A DNA stretch of 64,000 bases from the NCBI GenBank assembly GCA_963742715.1, contig CAVUMR010000002.1, positions 930,001 to 994,000 of the forward strand, written 5' to 3'. Below the pieces are notes generated by a model. That model was given only the letters and a program-made list of their open reading frames with translations, was not told the origin of the DNA and ran no database searches. Of this stretch, positions 24,940 to 31,609 are shown in pieces. Each line of letters begins with the position of its first letter. Positions within the stretch are counted from its first letter, which is position 1. The translations under genes were made by a program, and so were the position numbers. This DNA comes from CAVUMR01 sp963742715 (GTDB lineage Bacteria; Actinomycetota; Actinomycetes; Mycobacteriales; Micromonosporaceae).

Positions 24940-26001
24940 ATGCCCGCGATGGCCGAGCGGAGCTGGCCGCACCTGCTGTCCGCGCTGCTGCGCGGCGAGG
25001 CCCTGTCCACCGACGACACCGGTTGGGCGATGGGCGAGATCATGCGTGGCGACGCCACCTCCGCGCAGGTCGCCGGCTTCGCGGTCGGGCTGCGGGCCAA
25101 GGGCGAGACGCCGGCCGAGGTGGCCGGGCTGGTGCAGGTCATGTTGGCCAACGCGGCCCGGATCGACCTCGGCGACGACGCGGCGGATGCCGTGGACGTG
25201 GTGGGCACCGGCGGCGACCGGGCCCACACGGTGAACATCTCCACCATGGCCGCGATCGTGGTGGCCGGCGCCGGCGTACGGGTGGTCAAGCACGGCAACC
25301 GGGCCGCCTCGTCCAGCTGCGGCTCGGCCGACCTGCTGGAGGAGCTCGGCATACCGCTCGATCTCGGTCCGGACGGGGTGACCCGGTGCGTGACCGAGGC
25401 GGGCATCGGCTTCTGCTTCTCGGCCCGGTTCCACCCCGGCATGCGGCACGCCGCCGCGACGCGACGGGAGCTGGGGATCCCGACGATCTTCAACTTCCTC
25501 GGGCCGCTGACCAATCCGGCCCAGCCGCGGGCCGGGGCGATCGGGTGTGCCGATTCGCGGATGGCGCCGGTGATGGCCGAGGTGCTGGCCCGGCGCGGCT
25601 GCTCGGCCATGGTGATCCGCGGTGAGGACGGGCTGGACGAGCTCACCACCGCCGCGCCGACCAGGGTCTGGGTGGTCACCGACGGTACGGTCCGGGAGAC
25701 CGTGTTCGACGCCGCCGACCTGGGCGTACCCCGCTCGACGGTGGGCGACCTGCGCGGCGCGGACGCGGCGTACAACGCGGACGTGACCCGCCGGTTCCTC
25801 GCCGGGGAGCACGGGCCGGTACGCGATGCGGTGCTGGTCAACGCGGCCGCTGCGCTGGCCGCGCACGAGGGCCTGGACGGCGACCTGGCCGTAGCGCTCG
25901 ACCGGGGACTGCGCCGCGCGGTCGAGTCGGTGGACTCCGGCGCGGCCGCCCGGGTCCTCGACCGGTGGGTGACGGTCGCGGCCGCAGCCGGAAGCGGCTG
26001 A
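24940..26001 (+). CDS. trpD: Anthranilate phosphoribosyltransferase TrpD
   Basis: 353 residues from ATG at 24940 (alternative ATG at 24949). It joins anthranilate to PRPP in tryptophan synthesis. The PRPP loop is DVVGTGGDRAHTVNISTMAA, the anthranilate site is VKHGNRAASSSCGSADLLEE, and RRELGIPTIFNFLGPLTNP is a conserved core motif. Mg2+ residues sit in IRGEDGLDELTT. No other trp gene is adjacent, as in M. tuberculosis, where trpD (Rv2192c) lies beside ctaE. Confidence 0.95.
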   Translation: MPAMAERSWPHLLSALLRGEALSTDDTGWAMGEIMRGDATSAQVAGFAVGLRAKGETPAEVAGLVQVMLANAARIDLGDDAADAVDVVGTGGDRAHTVNISTMAAIVVAGAGVRVVKHGNRAASSSCGSADLLEELGIPLDLGPDGVTRCVTEAGIGFCFSARFHPGMRHAAATRRELGIPTIFNFLGPLTNPAQPRAGAIGCADSRMAPVMAEVLARRGCSAMVIRGEDGLDELTTAAPTRVWVVTDGTVRETVFDAADLGVPRSTVGDLRGADAAYNADVTRRFLAGEHGPVRDAVLVNAAAALAAHEGLDGDLAVALDRGLRRAVESVDSGAAARVLDRWVTVAAAAGSG

Positions 26002-26011
26002 CCCGAGCCGG

Positions 26012-26440
26012 CTACTGCACCCGGTCGCGTCGGGACGGGCGGCGCTTACCCGCCCGTAGCGAGCCGGTGCCGCGCCGTTCCAACACCTCGGTATCCGCGG
26101 CGTCCTTCTGGATCCGCAGGTCGGCACGGTAGAAGACCAGCGTGTTGTCGCCCCCGGTCACCTCCACCCGGGTACTGGCCGGCGCGGGGGAGCCGATCTC
26201 GACGTGGTGCGGACCGGGCGGCAACGGATACCACCAGCTCGACCAACTGGCCCGGACCGGCTCGCCGTCGATGCGTACCTCCGGCGGGTCGACCCAGGTC
26301 TCGTAGTTGGGCCGGTCGTTGACCACCGCGCCACCGGACGTGAGCTCCACCTTGCTGACGAACCAACAGGTCAGCAGCAGCCCGCCGGAGCCGTCCGGGG
26401 GTGCCGGTACGGCGCCGCCGCCGATCAGCACAGCGGTCAC
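26012..26440 (-). CDS. Hypothetical beta-rich protein, paralogue of the neighbour
   Basis: 142 residues from a GTG that overlaps the preceding gene by 4 bp. PDGSGGLLLTCWFVSKVEL, VRIDGEPVRASWSSWWYPL and PPGPHHVEIG form a beta-sandwich-like domain that lines up with the N-terminal domain of the upstream protein (IDGEP, PLPPG, H-x-VE). No signal peptide or strong membrane segment is present. The basic tail RAGKRRPSRRDRVQ may contact membrane or nucleic acid. The pattern resembles PEGA-type surface domains, but that is inference. It is the last gene of the five-gene cassette. Confidence 0.65.
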   Translation of the reverse strand: MTAVLIGGGAVPAPPDGSGGLLLTCWFVSKVELTSGGAVVNDRPNYETWVDPPEVRIDGEPVRASWSSWWYPLPPGPHHVEIGSPAPASTRVEVTGGDNTLVFYRADLRIQKDAADTEVLERRGTGSLRAGKRRPSRRDRVQ

Positions 26441-27021
26441 GACGTGCCCCGTCGTCCGGTCCGACCGCGGGTGTGGCGCCGGTGCCGCCGGTACATCACG
26501 ATCGGCCCGACCGCGACGACCAGCAGCGCGAACACGGCGAGGACCGCGCCGCCGACTCCGACCGGTACCTCAAGCCGGCTCATCAGCGCGGCCCCGGCGA
26601 GGAACGCGAACACGCCGACGAGCAGCGAGTAGACCGCCGGGTTGAACGGCTTGCTGGCATAGGCCGGGCGGTTCGAGCCGCGCGTCGGGCGGCCGCTGCC
26701 GCCGGTACCGGGCGGGTAGTCGACCGTACTGACCGCGCCGGCCGCCACCGTCACCAGCGCGGTGTGCACCGGCTCGACGTACTGCACCTCGACCAGGTGC
26801 TCGCCGGGCGGCAGCGGGACCAGCGCCTCGCCCCAGCCGTACATGGCCGGCTCGCCGTCCACGCCGACGATCGGAGCCAGGTCGGCTGCCAGCCGCGACG
26901 TCCGCCAGGTCCGGATGGCCAGCCCGCCGTACCCGTCCGGGAGTGCCGGGGCGGGCTCGCCGGTGCGGTAGGGCAGCAGCTGGTACCGGCCGCCGGGGTA
27001 GTTGAGGTCGGCGGAGTTCAC
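26437..27021 (-). CDS. Hypothetical membrane protein with PEGA-like N-terminal domain
   Basis: 194 residues from a GTG overlapping the upstream stop by 4 bp. Residues about 25-110 read PDGYGGLAIRTWRTSRLA, VGVDGEPAMYGWGEALVPL, PPGEHLVEVQYVEPVHTALV, parallel to the next gene's product. A linker (TGGSGRPTRGSNRPA) leads to two membrane helices (NPAVYSLLVGVFAFLAGAAL and GGAVLAVFALLVVAVGPIV), then a basic tail RRHRRHTRGRTGRRG. Topology would put the beta domain and tail on the same side. Function unknown. Linkage with WXG-type proteins suggests a shared envelope or secretion role (inference). Confidence 0.7.
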   Translation of the reverse strand: MNSADLNYPGGRYQLLPYRTGEPAPALPDGYGGLAIRTWRTSRLAADLAPIVGVDGEPAMYGWGEALVPLPPGEHLVEVQYVEPVHTALVTVAAGAVSTVDYPPGTGGSGRPTRGSNRPAYASKPFNPAVYSLLVGVFAFLAGAALMSRLEVPVGVGGAVLAVFALLVVAVGPIVMYRRHRRHTRGRTGRRGTS

Positions 27022-28055
27022 CGGTCGCCGTCCAGCGCCCGGTCCTGGTCGCGATCGCTCATGCCGGGCTGGCCGGTGGTCGCGTTGTCCACGGCATCAC
27101 CGACCCCGGACACACCGAGCTTGACCAGCCCGGGCGCGTACGTCATCGGGGCGCTGAACATGTTGTGCGCGAGCGTCCCGCTGGAGATCCAACCGCGGGC
27201 GAACCGGCCGCCCTCGCGAAGCTGGAAGCTCGCCTGTACCCGCCGCATGATCCGCGGGTGCATCCGGGTCACGATGGCTCGCAGCTTCTGCAGGATCTGC
27301 ATGACCCGCTCGATGAAGGACGTGGCGCGGCTGGTGGTGGTCGCCGCCTCTCCGGTGGTCGCCGCGGCCGCGGCCGCGGTGGACGCGCCGAAGGTGGGCC
27401 CCGCGGCGGCCAGGGCCGGCACCCAGGTGAAGATGAGCCACTCGACGAACGAGGCCATCAGGCCGGTGACCAGCCCTTGGGCGGTCTCCATCAGGGCCTT
27501 GGCCAGATCCATGATCATCTTGAGCTGCCCGACGTCGTTGGTCAGGCTCGTCACCCCGTCGGCGAACTCGTGCAGCCGCTGCCGGGCAGCGTCGGCCGCC
27601 TTGCCCTGCCAGCCGACAAGTCCGTCGTCGGCCGCTGACCGGATCTCATCGGCCAGCGGCGCCAGCGCGCTGCCGACCCGGTCCCACTTGGCGATCTCGG
27701 TACCCATCCGCTCCGGATTGCCGGTGACCAGCCCGAGCATGTCCTCCAGCGGCTGTACCACGTCGATCAGGAAGCCGAGGCCGGCGGAGATCAGGAAGTT
27801 CAGCGGGTCGGCCATGTACCCCATGACACTGAAGCCGAGGTCGGCGACTCCGCCGGCGATGCTGGCCAGCTCCGACCACTCGCCGTCCCCGGAGAGTAGG
27901 TGGCTGGCGCCCTTGACCACCGGTACGGCCCCGCCGACCGCGGGTAGGTCGCCGAGCGGATCGAACCGGAGCACGTCGTACCCGCCCGCGGTCACCGATC
28001 CCGCGCTCGCACTGACGTCGTTGGTGACGTCGGCGTCCTTGCTGGTGTCGCTCAC
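27018..28055 (-). CDS. WXG100-superfamily-like protein with hydrophobic middle region
   Basis: 345 residues from a GTG start. The central helical region includes WDRVGSALAPLADEIRSAAD followed by LVGWQGKAADAARQRL. The W-x-G motif at WQG, flanked by long helices, is the WXG100/PPE-type hairpin. A hydrophobic segment (FVEWLIFTWVPALAAAGP) and an Ala/Thr-rich linker follow, then a basic region (KLRAIVTRMHPRIMRRVQ). Proteins of this kind are often type VII secretion targets or toxin carriers, but no toxin domain is visible at the C-terminus. It lies 10 bp after the small WXG-like gene. Confidence 0.7.
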   Translation of the reverse strand: MSDTSKDADVTNDVSASAGSVTAGGYDVLRFDPLGDLPAVGGAVPVVKGASHLLSGDGEWSELASIAGGVADLGFSVMGYMADPLNFLISAGLGFLIDVVQPLEDMLGLVTGNPERMGTEIAKWDRVGSALAPLADEIRSAADDGLVGWQGKAADAARQRLHEFADGVTSLTNDVGQLKMIMDLAKALMETAQGLVTGLMASFVEWLIFTWVPALAAAGPTFGASTAAAAAATTGEAATTTSRATSFIERVMQILQKLRAIVTRMHPRIMRRVQASFQLREGGRFARGWISSGTLAHNMFSAPMTYAPGLVKLGVSGVGDAVDNATTGQPGMSDRDQDRALDGDR

Positions 28056-28065
28056 GGCTCCGCCC

Positions 28066-28377
28066 TCAGTCGAGTACGTCGTGGATCTTGGTCAGTGAGT
28101 CCACGATGGCCTGCTCGGTGCTGTGGTAGATCTGCATCGAGCCTTCGAGCGACTCGGCCCGGTCCTTGAGGGCCTCACCCAGCTGACCGAGGTGCTCGTA
28201 CAGGTCGTCGGCGAACTGCCAGTAGATGGCGGCGAACGGCGCGCCGACGAGGCCCCAGATGTACCACTCCGGATTGGCGTCGGCGGCCAGGCTCATGATG
28301 TCCGCGGCGTGCTGTTCGAGCTGGCCGAGCCGCGCCTGGGCCTGCCGTACCGAGTCGACGTCGACCTCGAAACTCAT
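28066..28377 (-). CDS. WXG100-like small helical protein
   Basis: 103 residues from ATG at 28377. Size, the EVDVDSVRQAQARLGQLEQH first helix and a C-terminal helix with EGSMQIYHSTEQAIVDSLTK fit the WXG100/ESAT-6-like fold. In place of the usual W-x-G turn it has NPEWYIWGLVG, that is W-x-x-W-G, plus extra aromatic residues (AAIYWQFADDLYEHLG). There is no YxxxD/E export signal of clear type; Y-H-S-T-E near the end is a weak candidate. Operon partners are the YbaB protein upstream and the larger WXG-type protein downstream. Confidence 0.7.
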   Translation of the reverse strand: MSFEVDVDSVRQAQARLGQLEQHAADIMSLAADANPEWYIWGLVGAPFAAIYWQFADDLYEHLGQLGEALKDRAESLEGSMQIYHSTEQAIVDSLTKIHDVLD

Positions 28378-28399
28378 GCCGCCACCTCGCCGCGCTCGC

Positions 28400-29443
28400 T
28401 CATGCCTGACCACCTCTGCCGTTGGCGCGTCCCCTGCCGCCGCGTCCCCGGCCGGCACCGTCCTGGGTATCGGCCGGGGGTCCGGTGGGCGGCGGTCCAC
28501 CCGCGTTGTCGTCCACCTGGCTCGCCCGGGCCCGGAGCGACTCCGGGATCGCCGCGTTCACCAGCTCCGTGACGGACATCCGCGGGCCGGCGAGCGCCTG
28601 TACGCGCTCCGCGGTGATCATCGAGATGCGCGCGTTGGCGAGGTGGATGGTGGAAACGATCCGGGTGGCCAGCTCGGTCGGATCGGCGCGCAGCGCGGAG
28701 TCTTCGATCAGGATCTGGTCGACCGCGCCGCCGGATCGGGCGGTCACCGTCACCGAACCGTCCGCCGCGCTGGCGGTCGCGGTCAGCTCGGAGAGTTCGG
28801 CGCGCAGTTCGGTGTAGCGGCGCATCTGGTCGCGGGCTTCCTCGGCGTACCGGGTGAGCGCCGCCTCGGCGTCCGGCCCGCCGGCGAACAGGTTCGGCCC
28901 ACCCGCCGCGGTGCTCTCCGGTCCGGTCGCGGCCGGGTCGCCGGGCGTCGTCGAACCGTCGGCCGCTGTCGAACCGTCGGCCGCTGTCGAACCGTCGGCC
29001 GCTGTCGAACCGTCGGCCGCTGTCGGGTCGCTGGCCGCGGTCGGGTCGCCGGCCGCTGCCGACTGAGAATCGGCCCGGGGTACCGCGGGCAGCCCCTCGG
29101 CGAGCTGTGCCGAGGTGGGGAGCCGGCCATCCGTGGCACCGGTGAAGCCGCGGCCACCGGTGATCTCGTTCAACGCCTGGGCGAGTCGGGTACGCGCGTC
29201 CGCCGTGGCCCGCTGGATCGTCGCCACCACCAGGCGGCCGAGAGCGCGGCCGGTCTGCTGGGTGGCCTGCCGGGTGAGGGCGATCGCGGTGACCGCACCG
29301 CCGGCGCCGACGGTGACCGTGACGTCCTCGTCGACCGAGGTCGCGGTGACCGTCATCCCACCGACCAGCTCTCGGAGCCGGGCCAGGTCAGCGTCGCGTT
29401 CGGCCGGTGATTTGTTCAACCAGACCGGTGTCGCCCCTGTCAC
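28400..29443 (-). CDS. Two-domain YbaB/EbfC-like protein with repeat linker
   Basis: 347 residues from GTG at 29443, set by GAGGGGA seven bases upstream. Two YbaB-like domains occur in one chain. The first has VTATSVDEDVTVTVGAGGAV and ALGRLVVATIQRATADARTR. The second has TATASAADGSVTVTARSGGA, then ADPTELATRIVSTIHLANAR. YbaB proteins bind DNA as homodimers; here both halves are fused, which would give an internal pseudodimer. An Ala/Asp/Ser/Thr linker built from 18-bp repeats joins them, and the C-terminus is Gly/Arg-rich (GRGRGGRGRANGRGG). It is first in the cassette with WXG-type proteins. DNA binding is inferred from the family only. Confidence 0.75.
   Translation of the reverse strand: MTGATPVWLNKSPAERDADLARLRELVGGMTVTATSVDEDVTVTVGAGGAVTAIALTRQATQQTGRALGRLVVATIQRATADARTRLAQALNEITGGRGFTGATDGRLPTSAQLAEGLPAVPRADSQSAAAGDPTAASDPTAADGSTAADGSTAADGSTAADGSTTPGDPAATGPESTAAGGPNLFAGGPDAEAALTRYAEEARDQMRRYTELRAELSELTATASAADGSVTVTARSGGAVDQILIEDSALRADPTELATRIVSTIHLANARISMITAERVQALAGPRMSVTELVNAAIPESLRARASQVDDNAGGPPPTGPPADTQDGAGRGRGGRGRANGRGGQA
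28950..29057. repeat. 18-bp tandem repeat, six units, inside the YbaB gene
   Basis: GTCGAACCGTCGGCCGCT (plus strand) is repeated exactly at 28950, 28968, 28986 and 29004, followed by two diverged units ending at 29057. On the coding strand it yields the six-residue repeat A-A-D-G-S-T. Being a multiple of three, copy number can change without frameshift, so linker length may vary between strains. Confidence 0.9.
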
Positions 29444-29669
29444 GGTGTCGTCCCCTCGCCGCAGTCCGTTGCCGCCCACGGCCGCCCGTCGACGGCCCCC
29501 GACGTCCGACAGACCCGCCATCTTGCCGGGTGCTGTCGAGTCCGATCGATGCGGGCCTGGCCTGTTACGCACAGATTGGGCGGTTGTACCGACCGTGCGC
29601 TGACGGCCCGTGGCGGCGTTCACCCGCGCGGCGTCGGGTCTGGCCGGGAGTCGGGCGGGGCGCTGACCG

Positions 29670-29957
29670 TCAGTCGGTGTTCTCGAACCCGATGGCGAAC
29701 GCCTCTTCCAGGTCGTGCTTGGAGTACGCCCGGAACGCGATGTGGGTGTCGGTCGCGACGACTCCCGGCACCTTGCTGATCCGGCCGGCGATCACGTCCG
29801 CGATCTGGTCGAACTCGCGCACCCGTACCACCGCGATCAGGTCGAGCTGTCCGGCGACCGAGTACACCTCGCTCACTCCGGGGAGTTCGGCGATGGCCTG
29901 CGCGACCTCGGGGATCGAGTCGGTCTCGCAGTCGATGAGGACGATCGCGGTGATCAC
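29670..29957 (-). CDS. Stand-alone Lrp/AsnC effector (RAM) domain protein
   Basis: 95 residues from GTG at 29957 (GAGGAG eight bases upstream). VITAIVLIDCETDSIPEVAQ, LPGVSEVYSVAGQLDLIAVV and VPGVVATDTHIAFRAYSKHD form the alpha-beta sandwich of the amino-acid-binding RAM domain. The N-terminal helix-turn-helix is missing entirely, and no trace lies upstream. Such single-domain proteins form rings that bind amino acids and can pair with full-length Lrp. It occurs near trpD in other actinobacteria, which hints at amino-acid sensing, but the regulated target is unknown. Confidence 0.88.
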   Translation of the reverse strand: MITAIVLIDCETDSIPEVAQAIAELPGVSEVYSVAGQLDLIAVVRVREFDQIADVIAGRISKVPGVVATDTHIAFRAYSKHDLEEAFAIGFENTD

Positions 29958-30081
29958 GTACGGCGCTCCTCGGTGAGCGGGCTGCCGGACCGGCGGGTGC
30001 CGCGGCCGGCCGCCCAGCCGGTGGGCTGGTCGCCGCTCATGCTAATCACGTCGGCGCGCCGACCCGCGGCCCGGCGCGGGA

Positions 30082-30873
30082 TCAGCCGGTGCCGGCCGGC
30101 ACGGTGACGTCGTGGCCGGCCCGGATCGCGTCGACCAGGTGCTCGTCCGGTCCGACGTGACCGCCCGGCCAGACCACTCCGCGGGTCACCGTGCCGAGCA
30201 CGGTCGCGCCGGCGCCGATGACGTTCCTGCCGCCGCTGGCGTGCAGGTTCGCGGCCAGGTAGTCGGCCGGCGTGCCACAGTCGATGAACACGCCGGGGTA
30301 CTCGCGTAGCTCCAGCTCGCCGCGCCGGTAGGCGGCCCGCCAGGGCACGTACAGCTCGGAAGGTTCCGGTTCCAGCCGCTCGACGTACCGCCACGGCAGC
30401 AGCGACATTCCGGCGAACCGCAGGTTGCCGTAGTCGCCGTGCTGCTCGTCGGCCACGACCAGCAGTCGCATCCGCTCGCCGGTCCAACCGTCCAGCAACG
30501 GGACCGGATCCGCGCCGGCCAGGTACGCGTCGGCGTTGACCGCGAGTACCGCCCGGCCGGCGATCCAGTCGCGCAGGTTCGCCACCCCGCCGGCGGTACC
30601 GAGGGCGGGCGGCTTCTCGACCGAGAGGGTGGCCCGCGAGCCGACGTGCGCGACGAGCTGCTCGGCCAGGTGGCAGGCGTTCACCGCGACCTGCTCGGGA
30701 CCGGAGAGTCCGAGTTCGGCTACCCGGGCCATGGCGCGATCGAGCAGCGGTACGCCGTCGACCGGGCACAACGCCTTCGGCCGCAGCGCGGTGAGCGGGC
30801 GCAGCCGGGTGCCTTCACCCGCGGCGAGCAGTACCGCGCACAGCCCGCCGCCGGACGTGGCGCTAGCGGTCAT
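30082..30873 (-). CDS. Sugar nucleotidyltransferase
   Basis: 263 residues from ATG at 30873. The N-terminal motif LLAAGEGTRLRPLTALRPK is the nucleotide-binding loop of NDP-sugar pyrophosphorylases. EKPPALGTAGGVANLRDWI and LAVNADAYLAG (family N/G-D-x-x) complete the active site. FIDCGTPADYLAANL, with a short hexapeptide-like end (GGRNVIGAGATVLGTVTRGV), resembles GDP-mannose or glucose-1-phosphate uridylyltransferase-type enzymes. The exact NTP and sugar cannot be called. It overlaps the NUDIX gene by 11 bp and is probably cotranscribed. PimB further on uses GDP-mannose, but no link is proven. Confidence 0.82.
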   Translation of the reverse strand: MTASATSGGGLCAVLLAAGEGTRLRPLTALRPKALCPVDGVPLLDRAMARVAELGLSGPEQVAVNACHLAEQLVAHVGSRATLSVEKPPALGTAGGVANLRDWIAGRAVLAVNADAYLAGADPVPLLDGWTGERMRLLVVADEQHGDYGNLRFAGMSLLPWRYVERLEPEPSELYVPWRAAYRRGELELREYPGVFIDCGTPADYLAANLHASGGRNVIGAGATVLGTVTRGVVWPGGHVGPDEHLVDAIRAGHDVTVPAGTG

Positions 30874-31414
30874 CGGGACCGGGTCGGTTGTCCGCGGCCG
30901 GCCCGATCCCGTAGTGCCCGAGCAGTCGCGCGGTGGCCACGGTGAGCTGCGGAAGCTCATCGAGCCGGTACCAGCCGGCGTCCAGGACCTCGGCGCCGTC
31001 GACGACCAGCTCGTGCTCGGCCGGGTCGATGTGCGCCTCGAACACCAGGTCGATCCACTGGCCCCGGGTGTGTACCAGCGCGTTAGGGGATGCCGGCGAC
31101 AGCTCGTCCGGTCCCAGCCGCAGCCCGGTCTCCTCGGTCAGCTCCCGGGCGGCACACGCGTGCGGGTGCTCCTGGCGGCCGATCAGGCCACCGGGGATCG
31201 TCCAGTTGCCGGTCGGGGGCTGGCGGAGCAGCAGCAGGCGCGGGGCGTCCGGCGGCGCGGTGCGGTCGTGTACCAGGACCACGGCGCCGACCGTGTACGT
31301 CGGGGTCCCGAGCCGGATCAGCGGGCGGCGCAACCGCTGCGGCATCCGGTAGAACACCTGGTACCCGATGGCATGTGCCAGCCCGCGCAGCCCGGCCGGT
31401 CGGCGTGTGGTCAT
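30863..31414 (-). CDS. NUDIX hydrolase
   Basis: 183 residues from ATG at 31414. The NUDIX box reads GGLIGRQEHPHACAARELTE followed by ETGL, which satisfies G-x5-E-x7-RE-x-x-EE-x-G. An N-terminal arm (HAIGYQVFYRMPQRLRRPLI) precedes the fold. WTIPGGLIG is the classic lead-in. The substrate is probably a nucleoside diphosphate linked to another group, not specified further. The longer in-frame start upstream runs into the 62-bp repeat element and was rejected. Confidence 0.87.
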   Translation of the reverse strand: MTTRRPAGLRGLAHAIGYQVFYRMPQRLRRPLIRLGTPTYTVGAVVLVHDRTAPPDAPRLLLLRQPPTGNWTIPGGLIGRQEHPHACAARELTEETGLRLGPDELSPASPNALVHTRGQWIDLVFEAHIDPAEHELVVDGAEVLDAGWYRLDELPQLTVATARLLGHYGIGPAADNRPGPDDR

Positions 31415-31437
31415 GGGTTCACAGGCTAGAGGGGGGC

Positions 31438-31607
31438 GGGCTGCCGGAGGCAGCCGGCAAGGACGAGCCGTGCGCGTAGGTTCCGATGGCGGTCCTTGCG
31501 GGCTGCCGGAGGCAGCCGGCAAGGACGAGCCGTGCGCGTAGGTTCCGATGGCGGTCCTTGCGGGCTGCCGGAGGCAGCCGGCAAGGACGAGCCGTGCGCA
31601 TAAGCAC
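31438..31607. repeat. 62-bp tandem repeat element, 2.7 copies, hairpin-forming
   Basis: Copies begin at 31438, 31500 and 31562; the first two are full and effectively identical, the third matches for about 42 bases and then diverges just before the stop of the RSH gene. Each full unit carries an inner hairpin (GGCTGCC-GGA-GGCAGCC) and an outer pair GCAAGGAC / GTCCTTGC enclosing 27 bases. It fills most of the gap between the RSH stop (31610) and the NUDIX start (31414). It could act as a terminator array, an attenuator for NUDIX, or be a small interspersed repeat. Confidence 0.9.
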
Positions 31608-31609
31608 AG

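Noticed and set aside
26401..28098. Plus-strand 565-codon ORF across the WXG cassette
   Set aside because: Ser/Arg-rich composition without folded-domain motifs; the opposite strand has a coherent five-gene operon with overlaps and ribosome-binding sites.
28950..29057. CRISPR-like regular repeat
   Set aside because: Units are contiguous 18-bp repeats without spacers and are in frame inside a coding gene.
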